Assembly: GCF_023715485.1 (NCBI RefSeq)
Contig: NZ_JAMBOF010000014.1
Location: 1-64,000 of the forward strand
DNA length: 64,000 bases
From: Mesobacillus subterraneus
Lineage (GTDB): Bacteria; Bacillota; Bacilli; Bacillales; Cytobacillaceae
Direction of reading: 5' to 3'
Shown here: positions 34,710-43,395 of the stretch, piece by piece
How the letters are laid out: each line of letters begins with the position of its first letter
How positions within the stretch are numbered: position 1 is the stretch's first letter
The notes under the pieces: model-generated
Databases searched by the model: none
Told to the model about the DNA's origin: nothing
Seen by the model: only the letters and a program-made list of their open reading frames with translations
Position numbers and translations under genes: made by a program

Positions 34710-35630
34710 ATGCTATACTTTACATTTTTCTTAACCATATCATTTTCGATTTACGGTCTCTATTTAACGAGGGCAGAGAAGGCATCTCATATGAAAAAGC
34801 GGATGTCTGCTTTCGTCAGCGGTGTAAAAGAGGAGCCTGCAATTACAGCAGAAAAGAACAGCGGTGCTACTTTATATGATCGAATCGCCAAACCGCTGAT
34901 GAACGATTTTAAAAAAAGTTTTAAGAGAAGGATGCCAGGGGAAAAGGAAGCAAAAATCGAAACGAAGCTTCAGCTGGCAGGAAGTCCTTTTGGAATGACA
35001 CCTGTAGATTTTAGGCTGCTGCAAATCTCGCTGGCTTTGCTTTTTCCACTTTTGGCTGGAGGCTATGGTGCTTTGCTGAAGACAGGGTATTCGGGCATTT
35101 TCCTGTTTTTCATTGTCGGACTGGCAGTAGGTACAGTTCTGCCCCATTATTATTTAAGCATCAAGAAAAAGGCCAGGAATAAAAGCGCCTTAAAGGAACT
35201 TCCCGATATCCTTGACCTGCTGACGGTCAGTCTTGAAGCCGGCCTCGGTTTTGATTCCGCTGTCAGCAAGGTCGTATCAAAAAAGAATGGGGTTCTTTCA
35301 GCTGAATTTCACCGGAGCCTAGAAGAACTGAGGCTTGGGCGTACAAGGAGAGAGGCTCTTTCAGGAATAAAAAACAGGTTGGAAGTCGAGGAGGTCCGCG
35401 CCTTTATCAGCAGCATCCTCCAGGCAGAAAAACTTGGGATCGGCCTCGTGCAGGTCCTTCGTGTACAGTCCAACGAAGTCCGCGAAAGAAGAAGGCAGCG
35501 AGCGGAGGAGGAGGCAATGAAGGCACCTGTCAAAATGTTGTTTCCCCTCGTCCTGTTTATTTTCCCGAGCCTGTTTATCGTTTTGCTAGGACCGGCGCTG
35601 ATTCAATTTATCCAAACCTTTTCAAAATGA
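34710..35630 (+). CDS. tadC: TadC inner-membrane platform protein
   Basis: A 306-residue T2SSF-domain paralogue of TadB, with the core LPDILDLLTVSLEAGLGFDS and C-terminal helices. Last gene of the Tad operon, followed directly by a strong terminator. Confidence 0.94.
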   Translation: MLYFTFFLTISFSIYGLYLTRAEKASHMKKRMSAFVSGVKEEPAITAEKNSGATLYDRIAKPLMNDFKKSFKRRMPGEKEAKIETKLQLAGSPFGMTPVDFRLLQISLALLFPLLAGGYGALLKTGYSGIFLFFIVGLAVGTVLPHYYLSIKKKARNKSALKELPDILDLLTVSLEAGLGFDSAVSKVVSKKNGVLSAEFHRSLEELRLGRTRREALSGIKNRLEVEEVRAFISSILQAEKLGIGLVQVLRVQSNEVRERRRQRAEEEAMKAPVKMLFPLVLFIFPSLFIVLLGPALIQFIQTFSK

Positions 35631-35675
35631 AAAAATGGACTGGCTGCAACACCCGCGCCAGTCCATTTTTTTTAT
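35631..35675. terminator. Terminator of the Tad operon (bidirectional)
   Basis: AAAAATGGACTGGC pairs perfectly with GCCAGTCCATTTTT around a 12-nt loop, followed by T-rich sequence. It overlaps the stop codon of the convergent gene. Confidence 0.92.
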
Positions 35676-36454
35676 TTTTTTACGATTTTTGATGGATTGT
35701 TGATTTTATAGGCAACCGAAACATCCAGCAGCATAGTTTCATCTTCCACGTCCTTGCCCTTTGGCAGGCTCTTCTTGACGATCTTGCCATCAAACTCCAG
35801 CTCCTGGCCTGGTTCAAGTTCAAGTTTTTTCAGTGTTTTGCTATGGGAGCCCCAGGCAAGTCCTACCTCTATTGGCTCATCCGATTCAATTCTCACATCT
35901 TCAAACACGACGACTTCATCGTTGTCTTCATTGAAATGATTCCAGCTCAGCGCGAATTGCTTTACCTTCGCAATGAAATGAACTTTTTCTTCTGGCAGCA
36001 CCAATTTGGGTGCCTTTTCCTTCTTCTCTTTTGTTTTTCTAGCTGGTTTATCTGGTTTCACTTTCTCAGCTGCTGGTGCAGCTTGTGTGTTCACGACTTG
36101 CGTTTCAACTGCTTCGCTCTCGCCAGTTGATGGTTGAACAATGATTTCTTTTCCGAAGCTGGATGACTGCATTTCTTTCAAGTAAGCTGGATGGATGCAA
36201 GACAGGTTCCCGTCCTGGAATTCAACGACAAGGGTATTGAATTCTGCTGTTTCCCCGAATATTTCGTACCCCTTTATCCTGACAAGACAATGCTGGTTCC
36301 TGTCTTTGTACCAAAATTCCTTTTTGGTGCTCAGTCCCCATTCTTTTACCTTTTCCAAATAATGAGCTTCATCTTCAAAATGTTCGTATACGCCTTTAGG
36401 CGGGATATATTGTGTCAAATGTGATTGATTAGAGCCTGCAGCTGAATTTGCCAT
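35672..36454 (-). CDS. Protein of unknown function with Lys-rich linker
   Basis: A 260-residue soluble protein I do not recognise. Residues 1-105 form a globular part (KEFWYKDRNQHCLVRIKGYE, IHPAYLKEMQ). About 115-160 is a low-complexity linker rich in Ala, Lys, Pro and Glu (KPDKPARKTKEKKEKAPK). Residues 165-260 form a beta-rich second domain (WNHFNEDNDEVVVFEDVRIE, LELEPGQELEFDGKIVKKSL). Start at 36454 has AAAGGAAGTGG upstream; the open frame beyond it runs into a repeat array. Position next to the Tad operon may be chance. Confidence 0.8.
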   Translation of the reverse strand: MANSAAGSNQSHLTQYIPPKGVYEHFEDEAHYLEKVKEWGLSTKKEFWYKDRNQHCLVRIKGYEIFGETAEFNTLVVEFQDGNLSCIHPAYLKEMQSSSFGKEIIVQPSTGESEAVETQVVNTQAAPAAEKVKPDKPARKTKEKKEKAPKLVLPEEKVHFIAKVKQFALSWNHFNEDNDEVVVFEDVRIESDEPIEVGLAWGSHSKTLKKLELEPGQELEFDGKIVKKSLPKGKDVEDETMLLDVSVAYKINNPSKIVKK

Positions 36455-36509
36455 CTGTCCACTTCCTTTCATATCTATTTTACCTTTACAGGAAAAAGAA
36501 AAAAAGCTC

Positions 36510-36670
36510 CAGTCATTGTCGTTGGACGACAATGTACCAGAGCCGAATGAGATATCCCCCAGTATCCAGGACATGATGGACAAAAATATAGCGAGAAGAG
36601 CAATAACTGTCCGTCATCAGGGACATGACGGACAGAAGTGGAGCAAAAAGAGCAGTTATTGTCCGTCATC
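36510..36670. repeat. Hairpin-containing repeat, 52-bp period
   Basis: GGACATGAYGGACA starts at 36569 and 36621, 52 bp apart, and TGTCCGTCAT recurs at 36609 and 36661, also 52 bp apart. Between them TGTCCGTCAT and ATGACGGACA form a 27-bp hairpin with 10-bp arms and a 7-nt loop, the same geometry as the array at 131-325. A third palindrome CATTGTCGT-TGG-ACGACAATG precedes at 36514. The stretch 36455-36965 holds this array and the galU leader; open frames in it are by-products. Confidence 0.82.
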
Positions 36671-36792
36671 CATCTCCTCCCACATCTCGACAGGCACACA
36701 TTTTCCTTTTACTAGATTCATGCCCTTACGTTTTTGGCCAACCTCGAATTTATTAAATAAGGTGGAACTTAAAGATAGCAAGGAGGAACATT

Positions 36793-36846
36793 GTGGATAC
36801 GAAGTATTTGAAAAAGTGCATGAAGGAAATCAAGGTTCATGGATAG
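36793..36846 (+). CDS. Possible 17-residue peptide in the galU leader
   Basis: A GTG codon six bases after AAGGAGGA opens a 17-codon frame (VDTKYLKKCMKEIKVHG, first residue read as Met). The ribosome site is the strongest in this gap and the peptide is basic with one Cys. It may be a leader peptide of galU or a chance frame; the strong site is the only support. Confidence 0.35.
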   Translation: MDTKYLKKCMKEIKVHG

Positions 36847-36965
36847 ACAGGAATCTAGTTAATCCTCATGTTAATAGTCTATTTTCTAAATGGTAGGCCT
36901 TTAACGTGCCGGTTGCTTGACCTTTTGAATATATAAGACTATGGAATTCTAAAGGGAGGCAGTAT

Positions 36966-37862
36966 ATGAAAATCCGCAAAGCTATTATCCCGGCAGCCGG
37001 ACTCGGGACACGATTTTTACCAGCAACAAAGGCACAGCCGAAGGAAATGCTGCCGATCGTTGATAAGCCGACCATCCAATATATTGTAGAGGAAGCAGTC
37101 GCCTCGGGGATCGAGGAAATCATTATCATCATCGGCAGAGGAAAAAGATCGATAGAGGACCATTTTGATAAGTCCTATGAACTGGAGGATGCATTACTCA
37201 GAAAGGATAAACTCGATATTCTCGAAGAAGTCCAGAGTATATCCAGTCTGGCAAATATCTATTATGTAAGGCAAAAAGAGGCACTTGGCCTGGGACACGC
37301 AATCCTTTGCGCCAAAAGCTTTATTGGCAATGAACCTTTCGCGGTATTGCTCGGCGATGATATCGTGATGTCGGAAACACCCTGCCTGAAGCAAATCATC
37401 AAGGTATTTGAATACTGCAATAGCTCGGTCATAGCCATTCAAAGCGTTGCGGATAACGAGGTCAGCAAATATGGCATCATCAAGCCAAAAGGAGCGAATT
37501 TCGAGCCCAACTTGTTTTATATTGAAAAATTGGTAGAAAAGCCTACCAGAGAAGAAGCTCCTTCGAATTTGGCGATTATGGGACGCTATGTATTAAGGCC
37601 GGAGATTTTTGAGGTCCTAGAAGAGCTTCCCATCGGCCAAGGAGGAGAGCTGCAGCTGACAGATGCCATCAATGAGCTGAATACCCGGCAGGCAGTATTG
37701 GCATTTAAATTCGAAGGCAAGCGATATGATATCGGGGATAAAATCGGTTTCATCAAGGCAACGGTGGACTTTGCGCTGCAAAGGGAAGATACCAGGGACG
37801 ATGTCATTCAGTATTTAAAAGATGTGTACGAGATGACGGGCATGAAAAGAGAGTGTGACTGA
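36966..37862 (+). CDS. galU: UTP-glucose-1-phosphate uridylyltransferase
   Basis: Makes UDP-glucose from UTP and glucose-1-phosphate (298 residues). N-terminal nucleotide motif AIIPAAGLGTRFLPATKAQPKEMLPI with the catalytic Arg and Lys, then LVEKPTREEAPSNLAIMGRY and the C-terminal GKRYDIGDKIGF. In B. subtilis (GtaB) it feeds teichoic acid glucosylation and glycolipids. GGGAGG precedes the ATG. It overlaps the next gene region (UDP-glucose dehydrogenase), which uses its product. Confidence 0.96.
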   Translation: MKIRKAIIPAAGLGTRFLPATKAQPKEMLPIVDKPTIQYIVEEAVASGIEEIIIIIGRGKRSIEDHFDKSYELEDALLRKDKLDILEEVQSISSLANIYYVRQKEALGLGHAILCAKSFIGNEPFAVLLGDDIVMSETPCLKQIIKVFEYCNSSVIAIQSVADNEVSKYGIIKPKGANFEPNLFYIEKLVEKPTREEAPSNLAIMGRYVLRPEIFEVLEELPIGQGGELQLTDAINELNTRQAVLAFKFEGKRYDIGDKIGFIKATVDFALQREDTRDDVIQYLKDVYEMTGMKRECD

Positions 37863-37863
37863 C

Positions 37864-39186
37864 ATGAAGGTCGCTATACTTGGCACGGGTTATGTAGGAT
37901 TATCCACTGGAGTCTGCCTCGCTGAAATCGGTCACGAAGTAGTTTGCATAGACGTTGATGAAAGGAAAATAGATACCCTCAAACAAGGAAAGTCCCCGAT
38001 TTATGAACCAGGACTTGAAGAGCTTCTCAGTAAAAACTCCTCCGAAGGAAGACTGGCATTCACTACCTCTCATCAGCAAGGATTAAGCAAAGCGGACATG
38101 ATCATCATTGCCGTCGGTACACCCCAGAGTGATGATGGGCAGGCGGACCTGAGCTTTCTTGAGCAGGCCGCAAAGGACCTAGCTGAACATATCGTTAGGG
38201 ATTGTATTGTCGTCATAAAAAGTACGGTGCCGGTGGGCACGAATGATTATTTTAATCAACTGTTACTAAATCAATTAAAAAATAACGTTGAGATTAAAAT
38301 GGTCTCCAATCCAGAATTTCTGCGGCAAGGGTCAGCCATCCAGGATACCTTGAAAGCGGACAGGATTATCATAGGCACTGAAGATGAATATGCTTCTGAA
38401 AAAATCCAGGAGATGTACCGGCCGCTGAACGTCCCATTTTTATTGACGGATGTGAGAAGCGCAGAAATGATAAAATACGCCTCTAACGCTTTTTTGGCAA
38501 CGAAAATCAGCTTTATCAATGGAATCGCCAATCTTTGTGAAGCCACAGGAGCAGACGTGGAAGATGTAGCGAAAGGGATGGGCTACGACAAGCGGATTGG
38601 ACCCGCCTTTTTAAATGCCGGAATAGGGTATGGCGGATCCTGTTTTCCCAAGGATGTAAAAGCGCTGCTGCATACATCCAGGGAACGTGGGGTCCCATTT
38701 TCCTTATTAGAAGAGACGATTTCAATCAATGATCTTCAGCAAGAGCTGCTTGTGGGGAAGGCTCTGAAACGTTTCGGTGAAATAAAGGGGAAGAAAATTG
38801 CCATGCTTGGACTTTCATTCAAGCCAGAAACGGATGACATGAGGGAAGCGCCGTCGATAAAAATTGCACGTGCTTTAACTGCTGCAGGTGCTGAAGTTAC
38901 AGCCTACGACCCAGTTGCAGCCAGCAATGCAAGGAAAGTCATAGGTGATGTCATCACCTATGATGATTCAGCGTTAGAAGCAGCAAAAGAAGCAGATGCG
39001 TTGTTTATTCTCACAGAGTGGGAAGAGTTCACCCAGCTTGATCTCAAGGCTCTATTAAATGTCATGAAGCAGAGAATCATCTTTGATGGCAGGAACTGTT
39101 TAGATGAAACGGCCCTCAAGGCATGTGGGACAATTGAATATTATCCAGTCGGGAGGCCGGCAGTTATTTTAAGAGGGGATGATTGA
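37864..39186 (+). CDS. ugd: UDP-glucose 6-dehydrogenase
   Basis: Oxidises UDP-glucose to UDP-glucuronate with NAD (440 residues). N-terminal Rossmann motif ILGTGYVGLSTGVCLAEIGH, catalytic Cys in NAGIGYGGSCFPKDVKAL, and C-terminal UDP-binding domain with GLSFKPETDDMREAPS. ATG at 37864 lies one base after the galU stop. UDP-glucuronate serves acidic polymers such as teichuronic acid; no polymerase is visible here. Confidence 0.95.
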   Translation: MKVAILGTGYVGLSTGVCLAEIGHEVVCIDVDERKIDTLKQGKSPIYEPGLEELLSKNSSEGRLAFTTSHQQGLSKADMIIIAVGTPQSDDGQADLSFLEQAAKDLAEHIVRDCIVVIKSTVPVGTNDYFNQLLLNQLKNNVEIKMVSNPEFLRQGSAIQDTLKADRIIIGTEDEYASEKIQEMYRPLNVPFLLTDVRSAEMIKYASNAFLATKISFINGIANLCEATGADVEDVAKGMGYDKRIGPAFLNAGIGYGGSCFPKDVKALLHTSRERGVPFSLLEETISINDLQQELLVGKALKRFGEIKGKKIAMLGLSFKPETDDMREAPSIKIARALTAAGAEVTAYDPVAASNARKVIGDVITYDDSALEAAKEADALFILTEWEEFTQLDLKALLNVMKQRIIFDGRNCLDETALKACGTIEYYPVGRPAVILRGDD

Positions 39187-39315
39187 GTTCATTCCTTCTT
39201 GTTTGTTTTGTGAACTTTACTAACTTGATAATGAGGTAATCATGAAAGGGCTTTTTAAAATAGCGGATCTGGGAATAGTAAGGGTGATTTAAAAAGCACT
39301 GGAGGGAACTGGTTC

Positions 39316-39963
39316 GTGAAGTTTAATCTGCAGCTTTTAATCTCCTTTTTAGGTTCGTTATTCGGCTTTATCGTTATGTCTTATCTGGTAAAGGCTGAAC
39401 ATCTGGTTATGTTCGACCGGGTTGTTATGGATAGGGTGCAGGGGCTCGAAGCAGCGGGCCTGACAGCGGCCATGAAATTCTTTACCTATATTGGCTCCTT
39501 AAAATTTATCGTCATCATGACCATTCCAATTTTCCTAGTTCTTTTTTACGTGTTAAAACATAGGCTAGAGATCCTTGTTTTCCTGTCTGTTGTTTATATT
39601 ACACCGATTCTGAACAGGTTGTTGAAAATGTATTTTCATCGCGCCCGTCCTGACTTTAACCGGCTGATTGAAATAGGGGGATACAGTTTTCCGAGCGGCC
39701 ATGCGATGAATGCTTTTTCTTTTTACAGCATCTTTGCTTTTCTGCTCTGGCGCCATGTCCCAACCGTGATGGCGAGAACCGCTGTCATCCTCCTCAGCAC
39801 CTTTATGATTCTAGCGATTGGATTGAGCAGGGTTTATTTAGGCGTCCATTATCCAAGTGATATTATCGGAGGCTTTCTAGCGAGCGGCCTATGGGTTGCG
39901 GCTGTTATCTGGTTTTTTCAAAGATATAAAGAAAAGCTGGAAATACCTGCACGGAATCATTGA
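39316..39963 (+). CDS. PAP2-family membrane phosphatase
   Basis: A 215-residue six-helix membrane enzyme with the three-part PAP2 phosphatase signature: KMYFHRARP, FPSGHAMNAFSFY and SRVYLGVHYPSD. Likely substrates are lipid phosphates such as undecaprenyl diphosphate or phosphatidylglycerol phosphate; sequence alone cannot decide. Start is GTG at 39316 behind TGGAGGG. It follows ugd by 130 bases. Confidence 0.92.
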   Translation: MKFNLQLLISFLGSLFGFIVMSYLVKAEHLVMFDRVVMDRVQGLEAAGLTAAMKFFTYIGSLKFIVIMTIPIFLVLFYVLKHRLEILVFLSVVYITPILNRLLKMYFHRARPDFNRLIEIGGYSFPSGHAMNAFSFYSIFAFLLWRHVPTVMARTAVILLSTFMILAIGLSRVYLGVHYPSDIIGGFLASGLWVAAVIWFFQRYKEKLEIPARNH

Positions 39964-40089
39964 CAATATACCCGGTTTTTTCCGTTTCAACCGGTGTGAG
40001 AACGGGAATGAAAATGAAAGACTCCGAAATGGATTACATATCACATTTCTCTCACATTTATATAGTATAAAAGATTAGATCACACCAAA

Positions 40090-40107
40090 ATGTGAATTAT
40101 TGAACAA
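40090..40107. promoter_or_regulatory. Rex-like operator before the cytochrome bd operon
   Basis: ATGTGAATTATTGAACAA resembles the Rex box (TTGTGAAnnnnTTCACAA) with a good left half and an imperfect right half. Rex represses cyd genes in B. subtilis when NADH is low, so the context fits, but the match is only partial. Confidence 0.4.
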
Positions 40108-40124
40108 ACTACCGAGGTGACTTT

Positions 40125-40220
40125 ATGTATAAAAAACAAGAAAGAGTGCTTATGTGGCTGGCCTTTATTGTGGCTGCGGTCATGGGTTTGTCTTTTATCG
40201 GAAGAATTATTGCTGGATAG
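40125..40220 (+). CDS. 31-residue single-helix membrane peptide before cydA
   Basis: MYKKQERVLM then WLAFIVAAVMGLSFIGRIIAG: a basic N-terminus followed by one membrane helix. CCGAGGTGA lies before the ATG and cydA starts 17 bases after the stop, so it is the first gene of the oxidase operon. It is not the CydS-like peptide (that lies behind cydB). It may be an additional small subunit or assembly factor. I know no name for it. Confidence 0.7.
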   Translation: MYKKQERVLMWLAFIVAAVMGLSFIGRIIAG

Positions 40221-40237
40221 AAATGGGGTATTGAAGA

Positions 40238-41584
40238 ATGGGGAATGAAGAATCAGTTTTTTTTAGCCGTGTCTTAACGGAGCTTACATTATCCTTCCAT
40301 ATTATTTATGCCACCATCGGAGTGGGGATTCCGCTGATGATCATGATCGCTCAGTGGCTGGGAATCAAGAAGCAGGATGAACATTATATTTTAATGGCTA
40401 GAAGATGGACGCGAGGCTTTGTCATTACCGTTGCGGTTGGAGTTGTGACAGGGACGGCAATTGGATTGCAGCTATCATTGTTGTGGCCCAATTTTATGGA
40501 ACTGGCGGGCAATGTGATTGCTCTCCCGCTGTTCATGGAAACATTTGCGTTTTTCTTTGAAGCGATTTTTCTGGGCATTTATTTATATACTTGGGACCGA
40601 TTTGAGAATCAGAAAAAGCATTTACTTCTGCTGATTCCTGTTGCCATTGGCGCATCCTTTTCAGCCGTGTTCATCACAATCGTTAATGCATTCATGAATG
40701 CCCCGCAAGGCTTTGATCTTGTGAATGAACAGCTTGTGAATATTAACCCGGTTTTAGCAATGTTCAATCCGGCTATGCCAACGAAGGTAGCGCATGTACT
40801 TTCGACTGCCTATATGACATCCGCATTTATTTTGGGATCGATTGGAGCTTACCGTATTCTAAAGGGATCGAACCACATATACCACAAAAAAGCACTATTC
40901 TTAACAATGAAAATAGGCTTGATTTTTTCAATCGCAACCGCAGTTATTGGTGATTTTTCCGGCAAATATCTAGCAGAATACCAGCCGGAAAAACTGGCAG
41001 CAGCTGAATGGCATTTCGAAACGCATGAAGGCGCGCCTTTAATGCTATATGGTGTCCTTGATGATGGTGAAGTGAAATATGCCATTAAAATTCCTTACGC
41101 TCTCAGTATACTGGCGCACAGTAACCCGAACGCTGAAGTAATCGGACTCGATCAGTTTCCGGAAGAAGATATTCCACCGCTGTATATTCATTATCTATTC
41201 GATGGCATGGTAACCATCGGAATGTGGATGACCTTAGTATCACTTGTCTATGTGGTTGGTGTCTGGCTGAAATGGAGTTTTGTAAAAACCAGACTGTATC
41301 ATTGGCTCATCGTATTCGGAGGCCCGCTGTCGATGATCGCTATAGAACTTGGCTGGTGGTTCGCTGAAGTCGGTCGTCAGCCGTGGATCCTTCGCGGCAT
41401 CATGAGGACAGAAGAAGCTGCCACGACCAGCGGACAGGTAGATACAATGCTCCTTCTCTTTGCTGGTTTATATCTGATCTTAGCAATAGGCAGCATTGTT
41501 GTTCTCACGAGGATGTACAGGAAAAATACAGTGGAACAAGAATTGGCTGACAGGGATTTGGAGAAGGAAGGTGAGTTAAGATGA
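40238..41584 (+). CDS. cydA: Cytochrome bd-type quinol oxidase subunit I
   Basis: Catalytic subunit (448 residues) of a high-affinity oxygen reductase using menaquinol. N-terminal helix with the haem b595 His region LTLSFHIIYATIGVGIPLMI, the haem b558 site near WHFETHEGAPL and the quinol loop, and GWWFAEVGRQPW near the C-terminus. The length and short Q-loop resemble Geobacillus CbdA and B. subtilis YthA rather than the longer CydA. Stop overlaps cydB by four bases. No cydCD assembly genes follow in this window. Confidence 0.95.
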   Translation: MGNEESVFFSRVLTELTLSFHIIYATIGVGIPLMIMIAQWLGIKKQDEHYILMARRWTRGFVITVAVGVVTGTAIGLQLSLLWPNFMELAGNVIALPLFMETFAFFFEAIFLGIYLYTWDRFENQKKHLLLLIPVAIGASFSAVFITIVNAFMNAPQGFDLVNEQLVNINPVLAMFNPAMPTKVAHVLSTAYMTSAFILGSIGAYRILKGSNHIYHKKALFLTMKIGLIFSIATAVIGDFSGKYLAEYQPEKLAAAEWHFETHEGAPLMLYGVLDDGEVKYAIKIPYALSILAHSNPNAEVIGLDQFPEEDIPPLYIHYLFDGMVTIGMWMTLVSLVYVVGVWLKWSFVKTRLYHWLIVFGGPLSMIAIELGWWFAEVGRQPWILRGIMRTEEAATTSGQVDTMLLLFAGLYLILAIGSIVVLTRMYRKNTVEQELADRDLEKEGELR

Positions 41585-42606
41585 CATTAGAGCTTATCGG
41601 AGTTTCGGTTCTTTGGTTCTTTCTGTTTGGCTATGTCATCGTCGCCTCCATTGATTTTGGAGCAGGCTTTTTCAATGCCTACAGCCTATTCCGAGGAAAG
41701 CAGCATATCCTGACCCGGATCATCCAACGCTACTTATCGCCCGTATGGGAAGTGACGAATGTATTCCTTGTATTTTTCTTTGTAGGAATCGTTGGATTCT
41801 TTCCAAAGACTGCCTACTATTATGGGACGATTTTGCTTGTGCCGGCAAGCATCGGCGTAATTCTGCTCGCCATACGTGGCGCTTACTATGCTTTTACAAC
41901 CTATGGAGGGCTCACGCATAGAAGATATACGTATCTATATGGGCTATCAGGCTTGTTCATACCCGCTTCCTTATCGATCGTGCTGACCATTTCTGAAGGC
42001 GGCTTTGTAAATGAAAAGCAAACAGGGATTGAATTGGATTACTGGGCGTTGTTCACAAGCCCGCTTACATGGAGTATCGTCGTTCTCAGCTTGGCGGCAG
42101 TACTTTATATATCAGCTGTATTTTTAACTTGGTATGCGAATAAAGCGCAGGACGAACCGGCAACAGAACTGCTGCGGAAATACGCATTAATTTGGTCAGT
42201 CCCTGCCATTGTATCCGCAACGGGAATTATCGTTGAGCTTAAGGATCATAATCCAGAGCATTACAGCAGGTTATTCGATTTGTGGTGGATGTTTGCTCTA
42301 TCATTTATCTTATTTGCGGGAACGGTTTATCTGATCGGAAAGCGAAAAGCATATGGAGTCGCATTTGGACTGCTGACGGGACAATTCCTCATTGCCTTCT
42401 TCGCATATGGAATTTCTCATTACCCATATCTGCTCTATCCGTATTTAACGATTTACGACAGTTTTACAAACGAAGCAATGGCAATTGCCCTCATCATCGC
42501 GTTCATCGCAGGGCTCGGTCTCCTGCTTCCATCCCTGTACCTGCTGCTAAAGCTGTTTTTATTCAATAAAGACTATGTCCAGGGCAAAAGGAATGACCAT
42601 GCATAG
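41581..42606 (+). CDS. cydB: Cytochrome bd-type quinol oxidase subunit II
   Basis: A 341-residue polytopic subunit pairing with CydA. N-terminal VLWFFLFGYVIVASIDFGAG is the family start, and the later helices match in number and length. Same size as Geobacillus CbdB. ATGA coupling with cydA; followed 11 bases later by cydS. Confidence 0.94.
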   Translation: MTLELIGVSVLWFFLFGYVIVASIDFGAGFFNAYSLFRGKQHILTRIIQRYLSPVWEVTNVFLVFFFVGIVGFFPKTAYYYGTILLVPASIGVILLAIRGAYYAFTTYGGLTHRRYTYLYGLSGLFIPASLSIVLTISEGGFVNEKQTGIELDYWALFTSPLTWSIVVLSLAAVLYISAVFLTWYANKAQDEPATELLRKYALIWSVPAIVSATGIIVELKDHNPEHYSRLFDLWWMFALSFILFAGTVYLIGKRKAYGVAFGLLTGQFLIAFFAYGISHYPYLLYPYLTIYDSFTNEAMAIALIIAFIAGLGLLLPSLYLLLKLFLFNKDYVQGKRNDHA

Positions 42607-42617
42607 GAGGTATAATA

Positions 42618-42722
42618 ATGAGTGAATTTATGATGTTTTATGCACCGTTCATCGTCATTATCGGATCAATCATCGCGGCATTTTGGCTTGCAGGGAAGGA
42701 TCAAGCGGTAGAAGAGGAATAG
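42618..42722 (+). CDS. cydS: CydS-like small subunit of cytochrome bd
   Basis: A 34-residue peptide MSEFMMFYAPFIVIIGSIIA followed by AFWLAGKDQAVEEE: one membrane helix and an acidic tail. GGAGG lies before the ATG, eleven bases after cydB. It resembles the CydS subunit seen in the Geobacillus bd-oxidase structure, which has the same pattern (FxxMYAP, helix, AFW, charged end). Too short for usual gene finding. Confidence 0.88.
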   Translation: MSEFMMFYAPFIVIIGSIIAAFWLAGKDQAVEEE

Positions 42723-42733
42723 ATATAGAATCA

Positions 42734-42771
42734 AAAAGAGCTGTAAAACCGGATGGTTTTACAGCTCTTTT
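42734..42771 (+). terminator. Terminator of the cytochrome bd operon
   Basis: AAAAGAGCTGTAAAACC pairs perfectly with GGTTTTACAGCTCTTTT around a 4-nt loop. Confidence 0.93.
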
Positions 42772-42860
42772 AGGTTGCCGATCGGTCAATACAAAGCTCG
42801 TTTTGTATGAAGAAGTTCCTAAACCAACACAATCGCTGTCTAAAGGTTTTTACTTAGATA

Positions 42861-43184
42861 CTAGCACAGCTTGCGCCACAAATTAGTTGTGTTAACTACT
42901 GAGTTATTCTCAATAATTGAGTAAGCTGCGTTCGTGATTGCCTGTGCCAAGGTTTCGCCACTAGCACGCATGTCATTAAACCAGACCTCAGAATCCCCGG
43001 CAGACCTGAAGTTGTACCCGAATGTCTCCAACTTTTCAACAATCAGCATCGCGTGATCCAGGTTTTGTTCAGGCTGGAAATCAGTTTCCTGAATAAAGAC
43101 ACCCTTCTCATAATCATACCATCTGTCCCACCGATTCAGCTTCCAGCCTAAAATCCTTCGTGCAATTGAGTCTGTTTTATTCAT
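42861..43184 (-). CDS. Small protein resembling phage ABA-sandwich (BC1872-like) proteins
   Basis: A 107-residue soluble protein with the layout ARRILGWKLNRWDRWYDYEK, then LDHAMLIVEKLETFGYNFRS and EVWFNDMRASGETLAQAITNAA. This pattern of an initial 'GW-LN-W-W' and a later 'A--ITNAAY' helix resembles a family found in Bacillus phages and chromosomes with no known function. GAGAGAGG precedes the ATG. No other phage genes are near, so it is probably a lone remnant or domesticated gene. The 200 bases upstream are AT-rich and empty. Confidence 0.65.
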   Translation of the reverse strand: MNKTDSIARRILGWKLNRWDRWYDYEKGVFIQETDFQPEQNLDHAMLIVEKLETFGYNFRSAGDSEVWFNDMRASGETLAQAITNAAYSIIENNSVVNTTNLWRKLC

Positions 43185-43395
43185 TTTTTTACCTCTCTCC
43201 CTGAAATTTACTCTGGTTTTTTATTATATAACAGATTATTTAAAATAATTATATTATATAACAGTTTAAGAGTGCAATTATAAATTGCTTTACTTATAAA
43301 ATTTTCAGGCCAAAGGAATTTTAGATGCGGAAATGTCGAGTACGATGACATTTCACTGCCACTTTTGAGCATCTTAAATACTGGGGGTGACAAAT

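Noticed and set aside
36475-36896. Frames on both strands between the Lys-rich protein gene and galU
   Set aside because: They run through the 52-bp hairpin repeats and have no suitable start signals; only the short 17-codon frame has a good ribosome site.
39242-39292. Short frame after ugd with GAGGT before ATG
   Set aside because: Only 16 codons and part of a GCTTTTTAAA/TTTAAAAAGC inverted repeat, so a structural element or chance is more likely.
42683-42886. Frame overlapping cydS and its terminator
   Set aside because: Runs through the terminator hairpin in a different frame from cydS and has no ribosome site.
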